A stretch of DNA of 64,000 nt from Onchocerca volvulus (Eukaryota; Nematoda; Chromadorea; Rhabditida; Onchocercidae), in assembly GCA_000499405.2 (NCBI GenBank), contig HG738140.1, positions 13,047,560 through 13,111,559 on the forward strand, written 5' to 3'. The stretch's first letter is position 1, and each line of letters begins with the position of its first letter. Below are positions 1 through 12,000 of this stretch, in pieces. Below the pieces are notes generated by a model. That model saw only the letters and a program-made list of their open reading frames with translations. It ran no database searches and was not told the DNA's origin. Position numbers and translations under genes: made by a program.

Positions 1-456
1 AGGAAGATGCTGAAAAATAAAGCTGAAAATTGAGAAAAAAAAATCAAAGACTGAAATACAAACTAAGCAAATGTAAATATTAAAAGTTGTTAATTTTGCA
101 AATTTCCAGAATAATTAATTATAGAAATTTGAGGCAAAATAATTTTCATAATGTAGTTAATATAGCTCGATTTATCCGTCTACATCATGCATGTTCTATA
201 CATCATTCAGTAACAGCTCTTCTCTAATCACTATTTTATTGCTGTTGGTTAAGACCAGAAATGCAATTTTTTTCTAGAATATACAGCTCAAACGTACTAT
301 AAGATATGATTTCAGCGTCTTAAATTATTTCACTTATTATTTAATTATAATTGATAGCATCACAGATGCAAAAAAGCATTGCATTTAAATAAAGTTTGAT
401 TCTTAATGTATTTTTTAAACTGTTTTGGCTTCAAGATGTCAACAAATTTCATTTAC

Positions 457-692
457 CAATTTGGATCGTCCATTCTCAGTGGTTGCAATGCCACAACTGC
501 ATAATGATGCTTGCCATCTTCGCTAATTTCTTCCAAAATTTGAAAAAAATCACCCGCATCAAATATTTCATTGACAAGTTTTTCATGTAAACGTCGCCAG
601 AAATGTTTCGGTATACCAGCTGCTAATAGCTGCTGTTGATGTCGTGATTCGAAATCCTCATATTTCTTGTCGCCAATTTCTTCTCTTTCCAT
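457..692 (-). CDS. ttll-12: TTLL12 homologue, first coding exon (partial)
   Basis: This is the N-terminal exon of a tubulin-tyrosine-ligase-like protein 12 homologue. The readable part (78 residues) contains a motif like AGIPKHFWRRLHEKL followed by NEIFDAGDFFQILEE. This matches the conserved start of animal TTLL12 (AAGIPxxFxxxLHxKLxxEIFDAG in family terms). TTLL12 carries an N-terminal SET-like region and a C-terminal TTL domain; family members are cytosolic and tubulin- or histone-associated. The exon ends at 457 with donor gt at 456-455, leaving two bases of a codon. Bases 1-456 are intron, and the rest of the gene lies beyond the left edge. The ATG at 692 sits two bases after an AG (ttaatttaag), a possible spliced-leader acceptor. 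Identity is fairly sure; nothing can be said of the catalytic domain. Confidence 0.85.
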
Positions 693-1364
693 TTCTTAAA
701 TTAAACTTTACTTAAATATGCAAGAAAAAGAAAAAAAACGGAAAATCAGAACGGAACGAAAATTTAACAAATTAATCTCTTTTGCATGATCATTCTCTGA
801 TTATAATTTATTTTAACATTGTAATCATAATTGCCCTTACAATGTTAATGCGATGATAATTCTTAGGGTGACTATGAGTTATTAATTAAGATTTTATGTA
901 ATTATGTTTTCATAACAAACATAATATTCTGCCGAAAAGTGCCATAATTTGAAAATTCATGCATCAGAGAAAGCTTATTCCCTCTAAGAAGCCATAAATA
1001 CGTGAAGAGAGAACAGAATAACGGTTAATTACAATTCGTACATCTTAGCAAATCCATAAACAAAAACAAAAATGAAACATTTCTTTTGTTCCTTCTCAAC
1101 TTTATCGATCTACAATAGTAATAGTAATACATTCCCCACAATATTCAATGATCTCTATGATCTCCTCATTTACAGCATTCTTTTCTTTACCATCAATCAT
1201 TATTACAATTATAAAAGATGTATATTTGCAAATATTTACATTCTCTGTCCTTCATACAATTTCGTTCCTCTTTAACATATTCTCTCTTCTCCACATACCT
1301 GTCGAACATTATTTCTTATTTTCTGTCAATCTCTGTTCAATGCACATTCTAATCTGGTTGAATC

Positions 1365-1611
1365 TCAAATCTCTTTTGGAATCATTCTATTTTCTGGTCC
1401 AAAAAAGGTATGTCCAGCAATTACTGCAGCTGTCGCAGAGAGATGAACAACGGCGACAGTAATTTGAGCTTTATTGATAATTAATGAGTAAACAAATTGA
1501 TTAATTAAACTTTCCCATTCCATTGGGGGCATAAAATTTGTGACACTTTTAAATCTACTTGAACGTACACGGAATAATGGATAATAATCGATAATTTTTT
1601 CTTGTCGATTA
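1365..1611 (-). CDS. Unrecognised protein, terminal exon
   Basis: I do not recognise this protein. An open frame ends at TGA 1367-1365. A good acceptor (gaatatttcag) precedes base 1611, so this reads as a last exon of about 81 codons. The same frame stays open up to an ATG at 1670, so a single-exon 101-residue protein is the alternative. The exon encodes a basic stretch (residues like RVRSSRFKSVTNF), then MPPMEWESLINQF, then a hydrophobic segment (TVAVVHLSATAAVIAG) that could be one membrane helix, ending HTFFGPENRMIPKEI. It lies about 670 bases upstream of the TTLL12 start on the same strand, so a nematode operon is possible. I found no earlier exons with confidence. Confidence 0.5.
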
Positions 1612-3602
1612 CTGAAATATTCAAAATTAATGTATCCAAAAAAGAATGCTATATTTGGATGGTATAGCATCTTATTATCATGATATTACAATTTATGTAG
1701 CATTATTATTTCAGTTATTAAGTTCGAATTTTATTAGCAAACAAGCTATTTTGAAATTTCACAAACTATGCTGGAAATTATGAATAATTTGGTTGGGAAT
1801 CATTTAATTACGCTATCAATTATCATTACATTTAATATTTATGAATGTCAATATCATCTTCTCAAATCAATTTCTTAATTTAGTTTTAGCATCGAAATTC
1901 GATTACAATTTTTAAATTGAAATGCTTCCTACTGTAAGATTCAGATTTAAGATTCTACATGCTTTCATTTACTAGCTTACTAATTAACTATTTTATTTAT
2001 AATTTGTCGGTCGATTCAATTATCATTCTATTTCTGATAAAATCAGATATTATGTATTAGGAGATATTGCAAGATGATGTAATTTTCAGCAAGCCTACAT
2101 AATATTGATCTTCATTGATCAGAGATAATTAATTATATAATTCTGATAAATTTAAGCCAGAAATCGATTATTATTCTTTTTGAGAGATCATATCAAATAG
2201 CTCAAATAAATAATTACGTCATGGCTGAATTATACGTTAAACTTAGTGACATTCATATATTTTTACAAGCCAGTAATCGAGGAAAGATGCATAATAAACA
2301 TTGACAGATCGTAGAAGTCTCTCGGGTCATCAATAATTTCAAATTTTAAACTTTTGTCGAAAGAGAACAAAATTCTTATTGTAGATGACGTAATCATAAT
2401 TAATTTATCTGATTTTTGGATAAAAAAAGACTTCCTTTTACGTATACATATAATTCAATTCATAGCAAATTTGACTTAATTCTTGGAAAATTCTTCTAGA
2501 AAATCTAATTATCATAGGTTTGAGTGAGTGATGTCAAGGAAAAAAGAACATATCAAGCATTTCAAATTAGCTACAAGCATATATGAACAATTAGAAGACA
2601 TGTGAAAAAAATTCAGAAAGAAAAATTCAAGGACGATCAAAGTCGAAAGACAGATAGCTAATTTGAGATAGCAATATGTTGTTCTATTAAGAGCTTTTTC
2701 TAGAAAAAAAAAAAAAAAAAAAAACGAAATTCTCATAAGGAAATGTATAATATTGGCTGAATGGTTGAAATATTCTAGTGAAAATGGCTTTCTTGATCGA
2801 ATAATTTTAGGTTTAATAAAATTTCGCTACCTTTGAACAAAATTCTAACTGAGGATATGAAATATTAATGTTTCAATTAATTGCTCTGCGGTAAAAAAAA
2901 GAAAAAAAAAAGAAGAAATTATTTTTTTATTTCTCATCTTCTTAACATTAATATCTCTAATGGTAATGTAATTTACTAGCAAATGTTATAATGATAGAAG
3001 CAAAAGAAGAAAATTTATAGCTTAGTATTTTGTTGGAAAAAAACTTTAATCTGTTGCATTTTTATTTGACATGAAGAAAAAACGAACTTTCCTTTTTTTT
3101 TTTTTTTTTTTTTTTTTTTGTTTTCTCAAACAAATTAAGTAAGGAACTTTAGCTAAGATAAGGAAATTTAGCTTTCAATAGAAAGGACTCTATTTTTTCA
3201 ACTTTTTTTTTGAATAATATTTTTTGCTAGGAAAATGATATTATTGCCACAATTTGCTATCATTATCATTATCAGTGTTGCTACATGACATCACCATTGA
3301 TGTCATTATCACAAATTATAAAGGAAATTGATCAGAAACATTACCGTATGCAATTTTCTTTCTAATCAATAACCATAATTAAATATTTATATCTTTCCTT
3401 TGCCAAATATATTGGAAGCAAATTCGTCGAAATGAGAAATATCTGAAATGAAATATTCATCCCTCTTTTTTATTAAATGTTTTGAAAAAAAAAAAAAAAA
3501 CTCATCAGACTAACAATCTAGACATTTTAATGATTAAAGAATTCATATTTTAATTCATCCAGCTGGAATAATTTATCAGCTTTTTCTCTTTTTTTTTTTT
3601 GG

Positions 3603-3712
3603 ATTCTGACTCAAAATTGCAGCCAATTAATTTTTGCAAATTCTGCTACAAAATTGCAGATAAATAATTTTTGCAAATTCTGACTCAAAATTGCAGCCAA
3701 TTAATTTTGCAA
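3603..3712. repeat. 37-bp tandem repeat, three copies
   Basis: Three back-to-back copies (3603-3639, 3640-3676, 3677-3712) share the cores CAAAATTGCAG and TTTTTGCAA. Copies 1 and 3 are nearly identical; copy 2 differs at several bases. Non-coding. Confidence 0.85.
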
Positions 3713-4028
3713 GAGTTGAAACTAATTGCTTCTCATGCACGAGAATTTGTGCGACAAATATCATATCTAAATTTGTTGATTTCCTAGCTTTTTCAAATTT
3801 TCAAATATTTCAACGATTTAACTCGTATCTGTGACAGAATTTTGACTAATAGTTTTCTAATCATAAAGATGTGGATAAAAAAAAAATTCAAATGTTTCTT
3901 TTCCATTAAATTGACTACGTAAGCAAATCTTAAATTTTGCACTAATTAAGTATCTGATATCATGACAAGAGTATTCATCTAATACAAATATCAAACATCC
4001 CTCTTTAATTAATTTCGACACATACATT

Positions 4029-4080
4029 TGTGTATGTGGGTAGGTGTGTATGTGTGTATGTGTGTATGTGTGTTGTATAT
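4029..4080. repeat. TG/TATG microsatellite
   Basis: A run of TGTGTATG-type units. It produces a spurious minus-strand open frame rich in His and Thr. Confidence 0.9.
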
Positions 4081-4889
4081 TCATTATTACTATATAAATG
4101 CATGATTTTATTCATAGTTTGTTGAAGATGAGTCAATAGTAAAGAGACGACAAACTTGTTGGTTCAAGTGATACTTCCTGTTGCTGCTTTCGCAAATTTT
4201 TAATAAAAGGATTTTGCTGTTTACTAAGTACCCTTTTGAGTTTCTTTCAAGTTGATCAATATTAATTTATCATTTTTTGTTTTTTTTACCTTAAAAACTT
4301 TGAAATGCTATCATATGTAAAATTTTTTTGCAAATTAAAAAATTTAATTTCTAGCCAAGTAATTAATTATTTAATGGAATTTTCGATTGTAAATTTCTTC
4401 TAACAACAAAAAAAAAATTACGAAATGCACACATTTATATATGGACTAAGAGGAAAAAAACAGAATGAAAACCAAATTATTGCTTAAATTTCATCATCAA
4501 TTTCTATTCTCACTAACTTTCTCTTTTGTTAAAAGAATAAAAATAGTTGCTTCATTCTCTTCTCGTCTTCTTCTTTCTTTTGCTTATATTAAATGAAATG
4601 AATAAAATTTAATCAACTTTTTTTTTTAGAAAAAATTCGAAAATTTTTCGTTCAATTCATGATGAGAATTCCTTTTTGTAAATTCATTGTGCATTCCGTG
4701 AAATATAATGATTTCGTAAATTGAGTCATCAATTAGTAACAAAAGTTGCCTCAATGGATAATTTTAGAATGTGCCCTCTTGAAATGCATTGAATTTCACT
4801 ATATCGTCTTCAATTTTCTTCACATTTTCACACCAAACTCTATGAGAATGAATTACGAATTGACCAATATGCATCGTCAAACAAATGAC

Positions 4890-5007
4890 CAATCAATCTC
4901 ATATTGATAAGCAATCAATCTCATATTGATAACTTCTCATACTGATAGCAATCAACCTCAGATTGACAGGAATCAATCTCAAATTGATAACTTCTCATAT
5001 TGATAGC
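4890..5007. repeat. Minisatellite of CAATCAATCTCATATTGATA units
   Basis: A composite 59-bp unit occurs twice. Each has a 22-base CAATCAATCTCATATTGATAAG-like half and a 37-base half adding ACTTCTCATATTGATAG. The inner CTCATATTGAT/ATCAAT pieces can pair, so each unit may fold. Confidence 0.8.
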
Positions 5008-5040
5008 AATAGCAAATGATGCTAGCAATATCACTGATAT

Positions 5041-5069
5041 TATTTTATTATTTATTATTATTATTATTA

Positions 5070-5136
<67 letters not shown>
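5041..5136. repeat. (TTA)n microsatellite
   Basis: About 96 bases of nearly pure TTA/ATT triplets, with a few TTTA interruptions near the start. Confidence 0.95.
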
Positions 5137-5140
<4 letters not shown>

Positions 5141-6022
5141 TAATTATTATCAACTATTATTATTATCATTCTTATTAATACTATTATAACTATTAATTAT
5201 TAATGCTGCTAATATCATTATTAGTGGTTAGCAATGATAGTACAAATTAATAAGTTAATTATTATTATTAATTATGGCAATAGAAAATATTTATTATTAC
5301 TGTTAATAGTAATGGTAAAAGATGAGTTGAAGTATGAATAAAAGTATTTTTACTTCTTCTAATAATGCGATATTATAAGTACTAATAATAAAAGAGTAAT
5401 AATAATAGATGCTGTGGTCATATTGTTATTTCAACCCAAAATATGGTAATTCAGGGACGATCTCTTTTGTTTTGTCATCCTCCAACTCATTTTTGTATTC
5501 ATCATTATCATTTGTCACTCATATGTAATCACTAATCACTACATAAGTATTTATCTTTCCAACATAATTTCATTTCATGCAAACTTTACTTTTTTCGTTT
5601 GCTATTTTTCTCGAAAATTAATCGAATTAATACTTTAAATTTATCGATTTACATTATAAAAGATGAATGGATTAAATAAGTATTTTGTCGAACAATTATC
5701 TCAGATTTCAGAATCTTTTTAGAATAGAAATTGTGAAATTGCTTGAACCGCTTAAGACTTTCAGTATCATGCAATCTATTTGTAATCAGACGACGATTTC
5801 ATTAGTCTTGTTGGGCTTTACTTGACACTATTAATGTGCTGTGAGCAATTTAGCTATATATTGCTTTTTATAATTTTTTTTTCTTGAAAAAAATTTAATT
5901 TCTTCCGATATCAATAAATCAATAATTACGCCTTTACAAATAATTGATTTCCGTAATAAATATTGTAAATTTGATTATTTAGAAATTGATTGAAAATTAT
6001 TTGGGCAATTGATGAGGAAAAA

Positions 6023-9000
6023 ATGAGTGTTGCACAAAGTCATAATGATTGTGTCCCATTAAGAAGACGTTCAGTCAAGACTGATAATATCAACGTGATA
6101 AATTCACGGTAAATCTTCTCATTCTTTCTACAATCTGTTGAATGATAAGGAATGATAACTTGAGAAAGTGAAGATGAGCAAAGAAAAGAAGAAATATTTA
6201 ATTCAAAATTTATCCCAAGAAATTCTTTTGTGCCAGAAAATGGAGTGATTAAAGTAATGAACAGTAATGATGATAATGATATAATACTAGTGATGATGAT
6301 GATAACATATATTTAATTCCGAGAAATTATCTGAAAAATATGAAAATGAAGTATATTTATATTTTATTTCTTTCCTGATTTTTTCTACTTCCTCCTGCTA
6401 AAAAACACTTAGCAATTTCAGGAATATTCTTGTTCATACCAACTTATAGATGCATGATTGAATAACTTTTCCGATTTTATTTTTTGTTTGAAATCAGTCA
6501 ACGAGAAAAATTCGTTCGATAGTATTCCTTGAAAATTTTTAACATTCGAATTTAAAGAATGAACTTATTAATAGGCATGCACTGTTGACAAATATTTAGT
6601 TACAATTTTGCTTTTTGTTCTATACCGATCAAATTTAATTTCATTCAATTCCTTTTTTACTTGAAATACTGATGAATATCATAAAGCAATTCATTAAAAT
6701 AAAATATCGCTTTCATAACTTCCAACATATGTTGATAAAATTAACAAGTTCAAAGTTCAAGTAGTATCATTCGATGTATAAAATATTCAATAATTATTTA
6801 ATAGTATTAGATAATTATTCAATATTAAAGTTGATGCTACTGTAAAACGTAGCATCAGATATATTACAAGTTTTTCTTATATCTGAAAAAAAAAAAGCTT
6901 ACCATTTTTGTTAGAAAAATCAAAATTTCATTTTTCACAATATAAAATAATAAATTAAATTTTTTTCAATAATATGATAATATTAATTAGCATTGTATAT
7001 ATATAATTAATTACTTAATAAAATTGTTGAAATTTATCTGATTATATTCAGAGCATAATGCATCAAAACGACCAATCCTACTGTATCTTTATTTGAACAT
7101 AGTCATAAGTTAGAATCCTAAAAATGAGCTTTACAGTAATCACAGAGTTAAAGTTATTTATTTGATCAAGCTGAGGATAACTACAGTTTCGTCACTTCGT
7201 TTCTGTGAACATTTTTTGTTCTTTTTGCAAAAAATAATTATGGTTAGCAACAGACATGTGATCAAAGAAGTCAGATTTGTAGAAGTAATTGAAATGTAAA
7301 TATAAATCAAGCAATTACAAAATTATCATTTATTATCATTTATTAGCAGTTAAATTTATAAAAATTTAGGAAAATATTCAAATTATTTCGATTCAAATTA
7401 TAATTCATTAAAAAATAGTTACATTTCTAAATTTGTTGATATTTCGGAATTTTTCCAAACAAATAGCGATTTCTATATTATTTACGGCGCGTACATTACT
7501 TTCTTAATACTAATATATTCATAGAATTCGAACGTCAGTGATATCAAATCAAATATCACCTGGATTGATGTATTTAAGCTCTGGGAAGATAGATTGATAG
7601 TTGATTTCAAGCTTGGAATCCTAATTTTTGAAGTATTTGTAAATAAATGAGCATAGCATAAATAGAAAATGTAAACTTAACGTAAATCAATAAATAAATA
7701 TGTAAGCAAATATTAAAGATTAAAAAAAAAAATATTTCGTTAATCTTTCAAATAGTCTTTGTTTTTTATCTTTACCATTTCATTTTTTTTTTTTTTTAAA
7801 TTTAATTTGATTAACTTACAATGTCACAAACAAATTCTTGTAAAAAAAAATCTCTTTAACATATGTTATTATCAATTTTGCATAACGAATGAAAAATAGG
7901 ATTTATTAAGTACTTCGAAGTACAAAATTTTTCTAATTCAAAAATTTTTCTCCAAATAATTTCAGCTGCAAAGTCTTTTCATTATTCATAATTTATTAAT
8001 CCCAACATGAATTATTGATCACATATTACAATCCTCTTTGGAATTTCTGTTTCAAGTTAAATATTCCAAATGAATTTTAGAAATAAATTAATTTATAATT
8101 ATTTCCATTTAGGAAAATTTTTTATGCAAAATATTTTTTTTAATATTTTTTTAAATATTTTTTTTCATATTTTTGGAAAAAAAATAAAAAAGTTGATTGA
8201 TTATAACTTCAGATATTCATAAAGTAAGAAATGTAATACTATTAAAAATAAATTTTCAAAAATTGGTACAATATATGAAATTAATTTTATTATCATCGAA
8301 ATTTAATTAAATTAATTTTTTTTTATTTTTTTAATATTTGAAATTAAAGATCAGTGAATTATTTCAGAAATACTTATGAGAAGTTAATATTTTGTCATTG
8401 CATTTATTTCTATAAATTTTACGATAACTGATATTTGATAACTAATAAATAGGTTTTGTTAAATCTATTAGTGATCAGTGATAATAGAGATTAGAAATAC
8501 GATATTTATTTCATATTTGAATATCTTAAGATATATGGCAGATTTTTTTTTTCTGCCTTTTTTACACGAATAATTATCATCAGATGGCTGAAGAATCATT
8601 AATTATCAATTAAGTGTGAACTTAACAGCTGCTTTGAAGTATCAGGAATATCCAATTTCCCTAGAGGATAAATGATAGATGATGTGGTATAAACTGATAG
8701 CAAACTATTAGTATAGATTATTAGTAGGAAAAAAGAGAGAAAAGATGAAAGAACGAATCAAATTATCATTGATCTCTTATCTGAATTACAACATTTTAAT
8801 CATCATTTCTCTCAGAATTGTGCATTATTTTAAAGTTATTCTTATTGAAATAATGATTTCTCTTAAGAACAGAGGAATGATTGTTCGCTGGAAATTTAAG
8901 ATAGATGAACGGCGAGAGCATAAGTTATTGTTGAAATGATTAAATTTCAAATACTTAAAAATAAATTTGAAATAGATATGCCAATAATATGGTATTTAAA

Positions 9001-12000
9001 AATTTCAAAAATGATGAAAAATATAATAAAATATTTGCAAAAATCTTTTAAAATTATCAAAATTTCAAAAAAAATTTTGAAATTTTTATTAAAATTTATT
9101 TTGACTCAAATTCGACATAATATTAGCACCAGGAATATTTTTGTTTCAAATATCACCGTTGGTGACTAATTTGTTACCATTTTTGAACAAATAACTTTGA
9201 GAAAAAGGAAATGAGCACAAATGCAGTTCTCTTTTATTTCAAACAACATAAATAATAATTAAAATTTGCAAAAATATTTTAAAATTATCAAAATTTTAAA
9301 AAAAAATTTTGAAGTTTTTATCAAAATTGCTATTAAAATATTTTAAAATTATTAAAATCCAAAATTATTAAAAAGAAAAAAAAAACCCAATGTAGTCATT
9401 GAGCATAGTTGAAAAATTTTTGACAGATTAGCAAAAATTTTAATTTTTTTTTTCAAATATATTCACTGAAATACTTTATATTTTTTGAAAATAAATGATC
9501 AATTTTGAAAAGTAAGTTTTTCCATAATTTTTATTTCTGAAATATGCCAACAATAATGGCTAAAATTATAATAACTAAATATATTGCATCATCAAAAAAA
9601 AGAAAAAAAAAAGAATTCTTCTTTGTTAACTTAATCTAACTGATTTTTCGATAATCTTCAAACTACAAATTTATAATTAACTTATTTTTCCGTAAATTTT
9701 TAGACGTAATCGTTCAGCAAGTGATCCAATTGTTCAACGCAAATTTCTTTACAATATTGAGGAACAAATTGAAATTATCATCGAAGTTCGGCAAGTTTTT
9801 TTCAATTTTCTCATTTATATTTATATTTGCCTATTTTCATATTGGAATTTGAATTTTCTGATGACTACTTAATGTAAACTTCAAGTAATTTAATCCAATC
9901 TTCTATGATTTTTGTACGGAAGGAAACTTTTTTCAAGTGTCACAATAGCGTCTTGCTGAAATCTTTTCTAGAAACTTATGTCGTTATGTCATTTTTTCAG
10001 AACTTGTGGATGGTTTCAAATTTTATCAGATAAAATTCAAATCTTATCAAGTGACTTTTTTGCATTTTCAGAAATCTTATCAATGATCCATCAAACAGTC
10101 AAATCTTCTGTGTACTTTATGAAAATGATCAGAAAGATGAGAGATTGTGGATACTGGTTTGTCTTTTTTTAATTTAACCTAACAACGACTTCGACATTCA
10201 TTTCAAATTTGATTTCATAGAAAAGAAATTAAATTTGTCACCACTGCTACTGGAAAACATTACACCATCACTATATAAAGCCAAATTTTTGCTGTAAAAG
10301 TTTTATATGAATGGAAAGAAATCAATAAAAATTAATTTTTGATACTTGATATCATAATTCATTTCAAAATTTATCTCAAATATGTATTATTTATGGGATA
10401 TTCTGTGATGAAACTTTAGAAATATTCTTTTCAGAGGCTAAATCATTATCGAACAGTCAACGAGCGATTATCATTATCACTATCATTGCCATCACATTTT
10501 AAAATTTAAAATTTGCAAAATTTATGGATTTTTATTTGAATATTAATTTAATTTACGATTTAATTTTAACTTTATGTTGCTGCAGCATTCCACAAGCGAA
10601 CCAAAATATCGACGCTCAAATCGTGTTATTTTCGATGTCTTCTTCAGTGTTGATTATTTTTTTGAACGAATACAGCTGTTGAAATTCGAAATGTATGTGC
10701 TTTTAATTTCGATATTTAAGGTAGTTTTCTTGAAAGTCTAATTTTTAATAGCTTAGCTTAAAAATTTCATATAAATAATTTTCTATCGTAATCAATTACA
10801 TTTTAAAATCTTAAATTTGTAAAATTTACAAAAATTTTTCCGAACATTAATTAATCATTTGATGAGAAAGACAGTAATTTGAGTATTTCTGAAGTGAATA
10901 AATTAGATTGGTAATGATAATGAAGAGCAGAAAAGAATCCACGATATAAGAAGACATTTGCAGAGGACAAATGAGATATCGCGGGATTAATTATCTTAGA
11001 TATAGAATTGTAAATAGAATAAGTTTTAATATTTCTTTTTTTTTGTTTCCGAAGTTTCAAAGTTTTGTTTTTTTTTATAGAAGAGACTATTCGGTGGGTG
11101 GTTCAGTTAAAAATACAGTTAGTAATCTTATTGGAACTTGTGTATTCAATCTTGATGAATTAATTGGCACATTTGGCGTAAAACTTCAAGTGACATTGAA
11201 GTAATTGTCTTTCAATTAATTGGAAAAATTATTTAAAATCTGTTATTTATCCGTTCTTTCGAATATCAAGCAAATTTAACATTTCTACTCTTTTTTTTTT
11301 TGTTTGCTTTAATTTTCTATTTTAAAAGACAATTAAAAATATGAAATCATTTTTTGAGTACAAAAACATCGATAATAGCCAGAACGAATGGTCAACTTCA
11401 AATAGTACCACGAGGTTTATATCGTGGATGGGCCATTGTCTACGCTCGTTTACCTGAAAAATCATCACCTGTAATATTGCAATTTTCGGGGAAAAATTTG
11501 AAAAAAAAGAATAAATTTTTCGATGAAACATCAGTTTTCTTTGTGGTAAGCGTTGCATTTCTTTTCCGATCAAAAAGTTTTTGAAAAATTGCATTTTTCA
11601 TAAATGAGTGATTATAAATGTGAGTAAAATGACATATCAAATGATTTCACAAGCAATTCCTTATGGATTATTCTTAAAAAATTGATTACATCACCAATTG
11701 AACTATTCCAATCAATTCGATCCAATCACTTTGTTCCTTAAGTTGATTTTCACTTAAATCAAATTGTATTTACAATTTTTCAATTAAAATTATGTAATTA
11801 ATATTTTACTCACCAAATTGTTTCTCAGATTTATAAATTGGAGAAAGATAACAAAAAAAAAGAAATATATCGAAGTGAAGTTATGCAAAATCATTCACAT
11901 CCTATTTGGCGACCATTTAATTTGCATTTGAGGAAAATTGCTGATCATCGAAATAGGTTTTGCTTATTTCTTTTTAAATTTTATTGGTTATAATTTTTTT

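Larger units (their letters stand above)
1671..6022. other. Non-coding stretch with simple repeats
   Basis: This AT-rich region lies between the minus-strand unknown exon and the plus-strand copine. No supported coding exon was found. It holds poly-A/T runs, a three-copy 37-bp tandem repeat (3603-3712), a TG/TATG microsatellite (4029-4080), a minisatellite (4890-5007) and a long TTA tract (5041-5136). Exons upstream of 1611 on the minus strand could be hidden here. Confidence 0.6.

Noticed and set aside
3857..4084. 75-aa minus-strand frame with THTHIHTYPHT
   Set aside because: It is a translation of the TG/TATG microsatellite.
8745..9169. Two adjacent Ile/Lys-rich frames
   Set aside because: Composition is that of AT-rich intron DNA; they lie in the large copine intron and have no domain.
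9978..10172. Plus-strand frame MSLCHFFRTCGWFQILSDK...
   Set aside because: Exon 3 of copine is read in a different frame (NLINDPSNSQIFCVLYEND), which fits the C2 domain and splice phases.
11322..11640. Minus-strand frames of 66-90 aa
   Set aside because: They are shadows of copine exon 6 on the plus strand.
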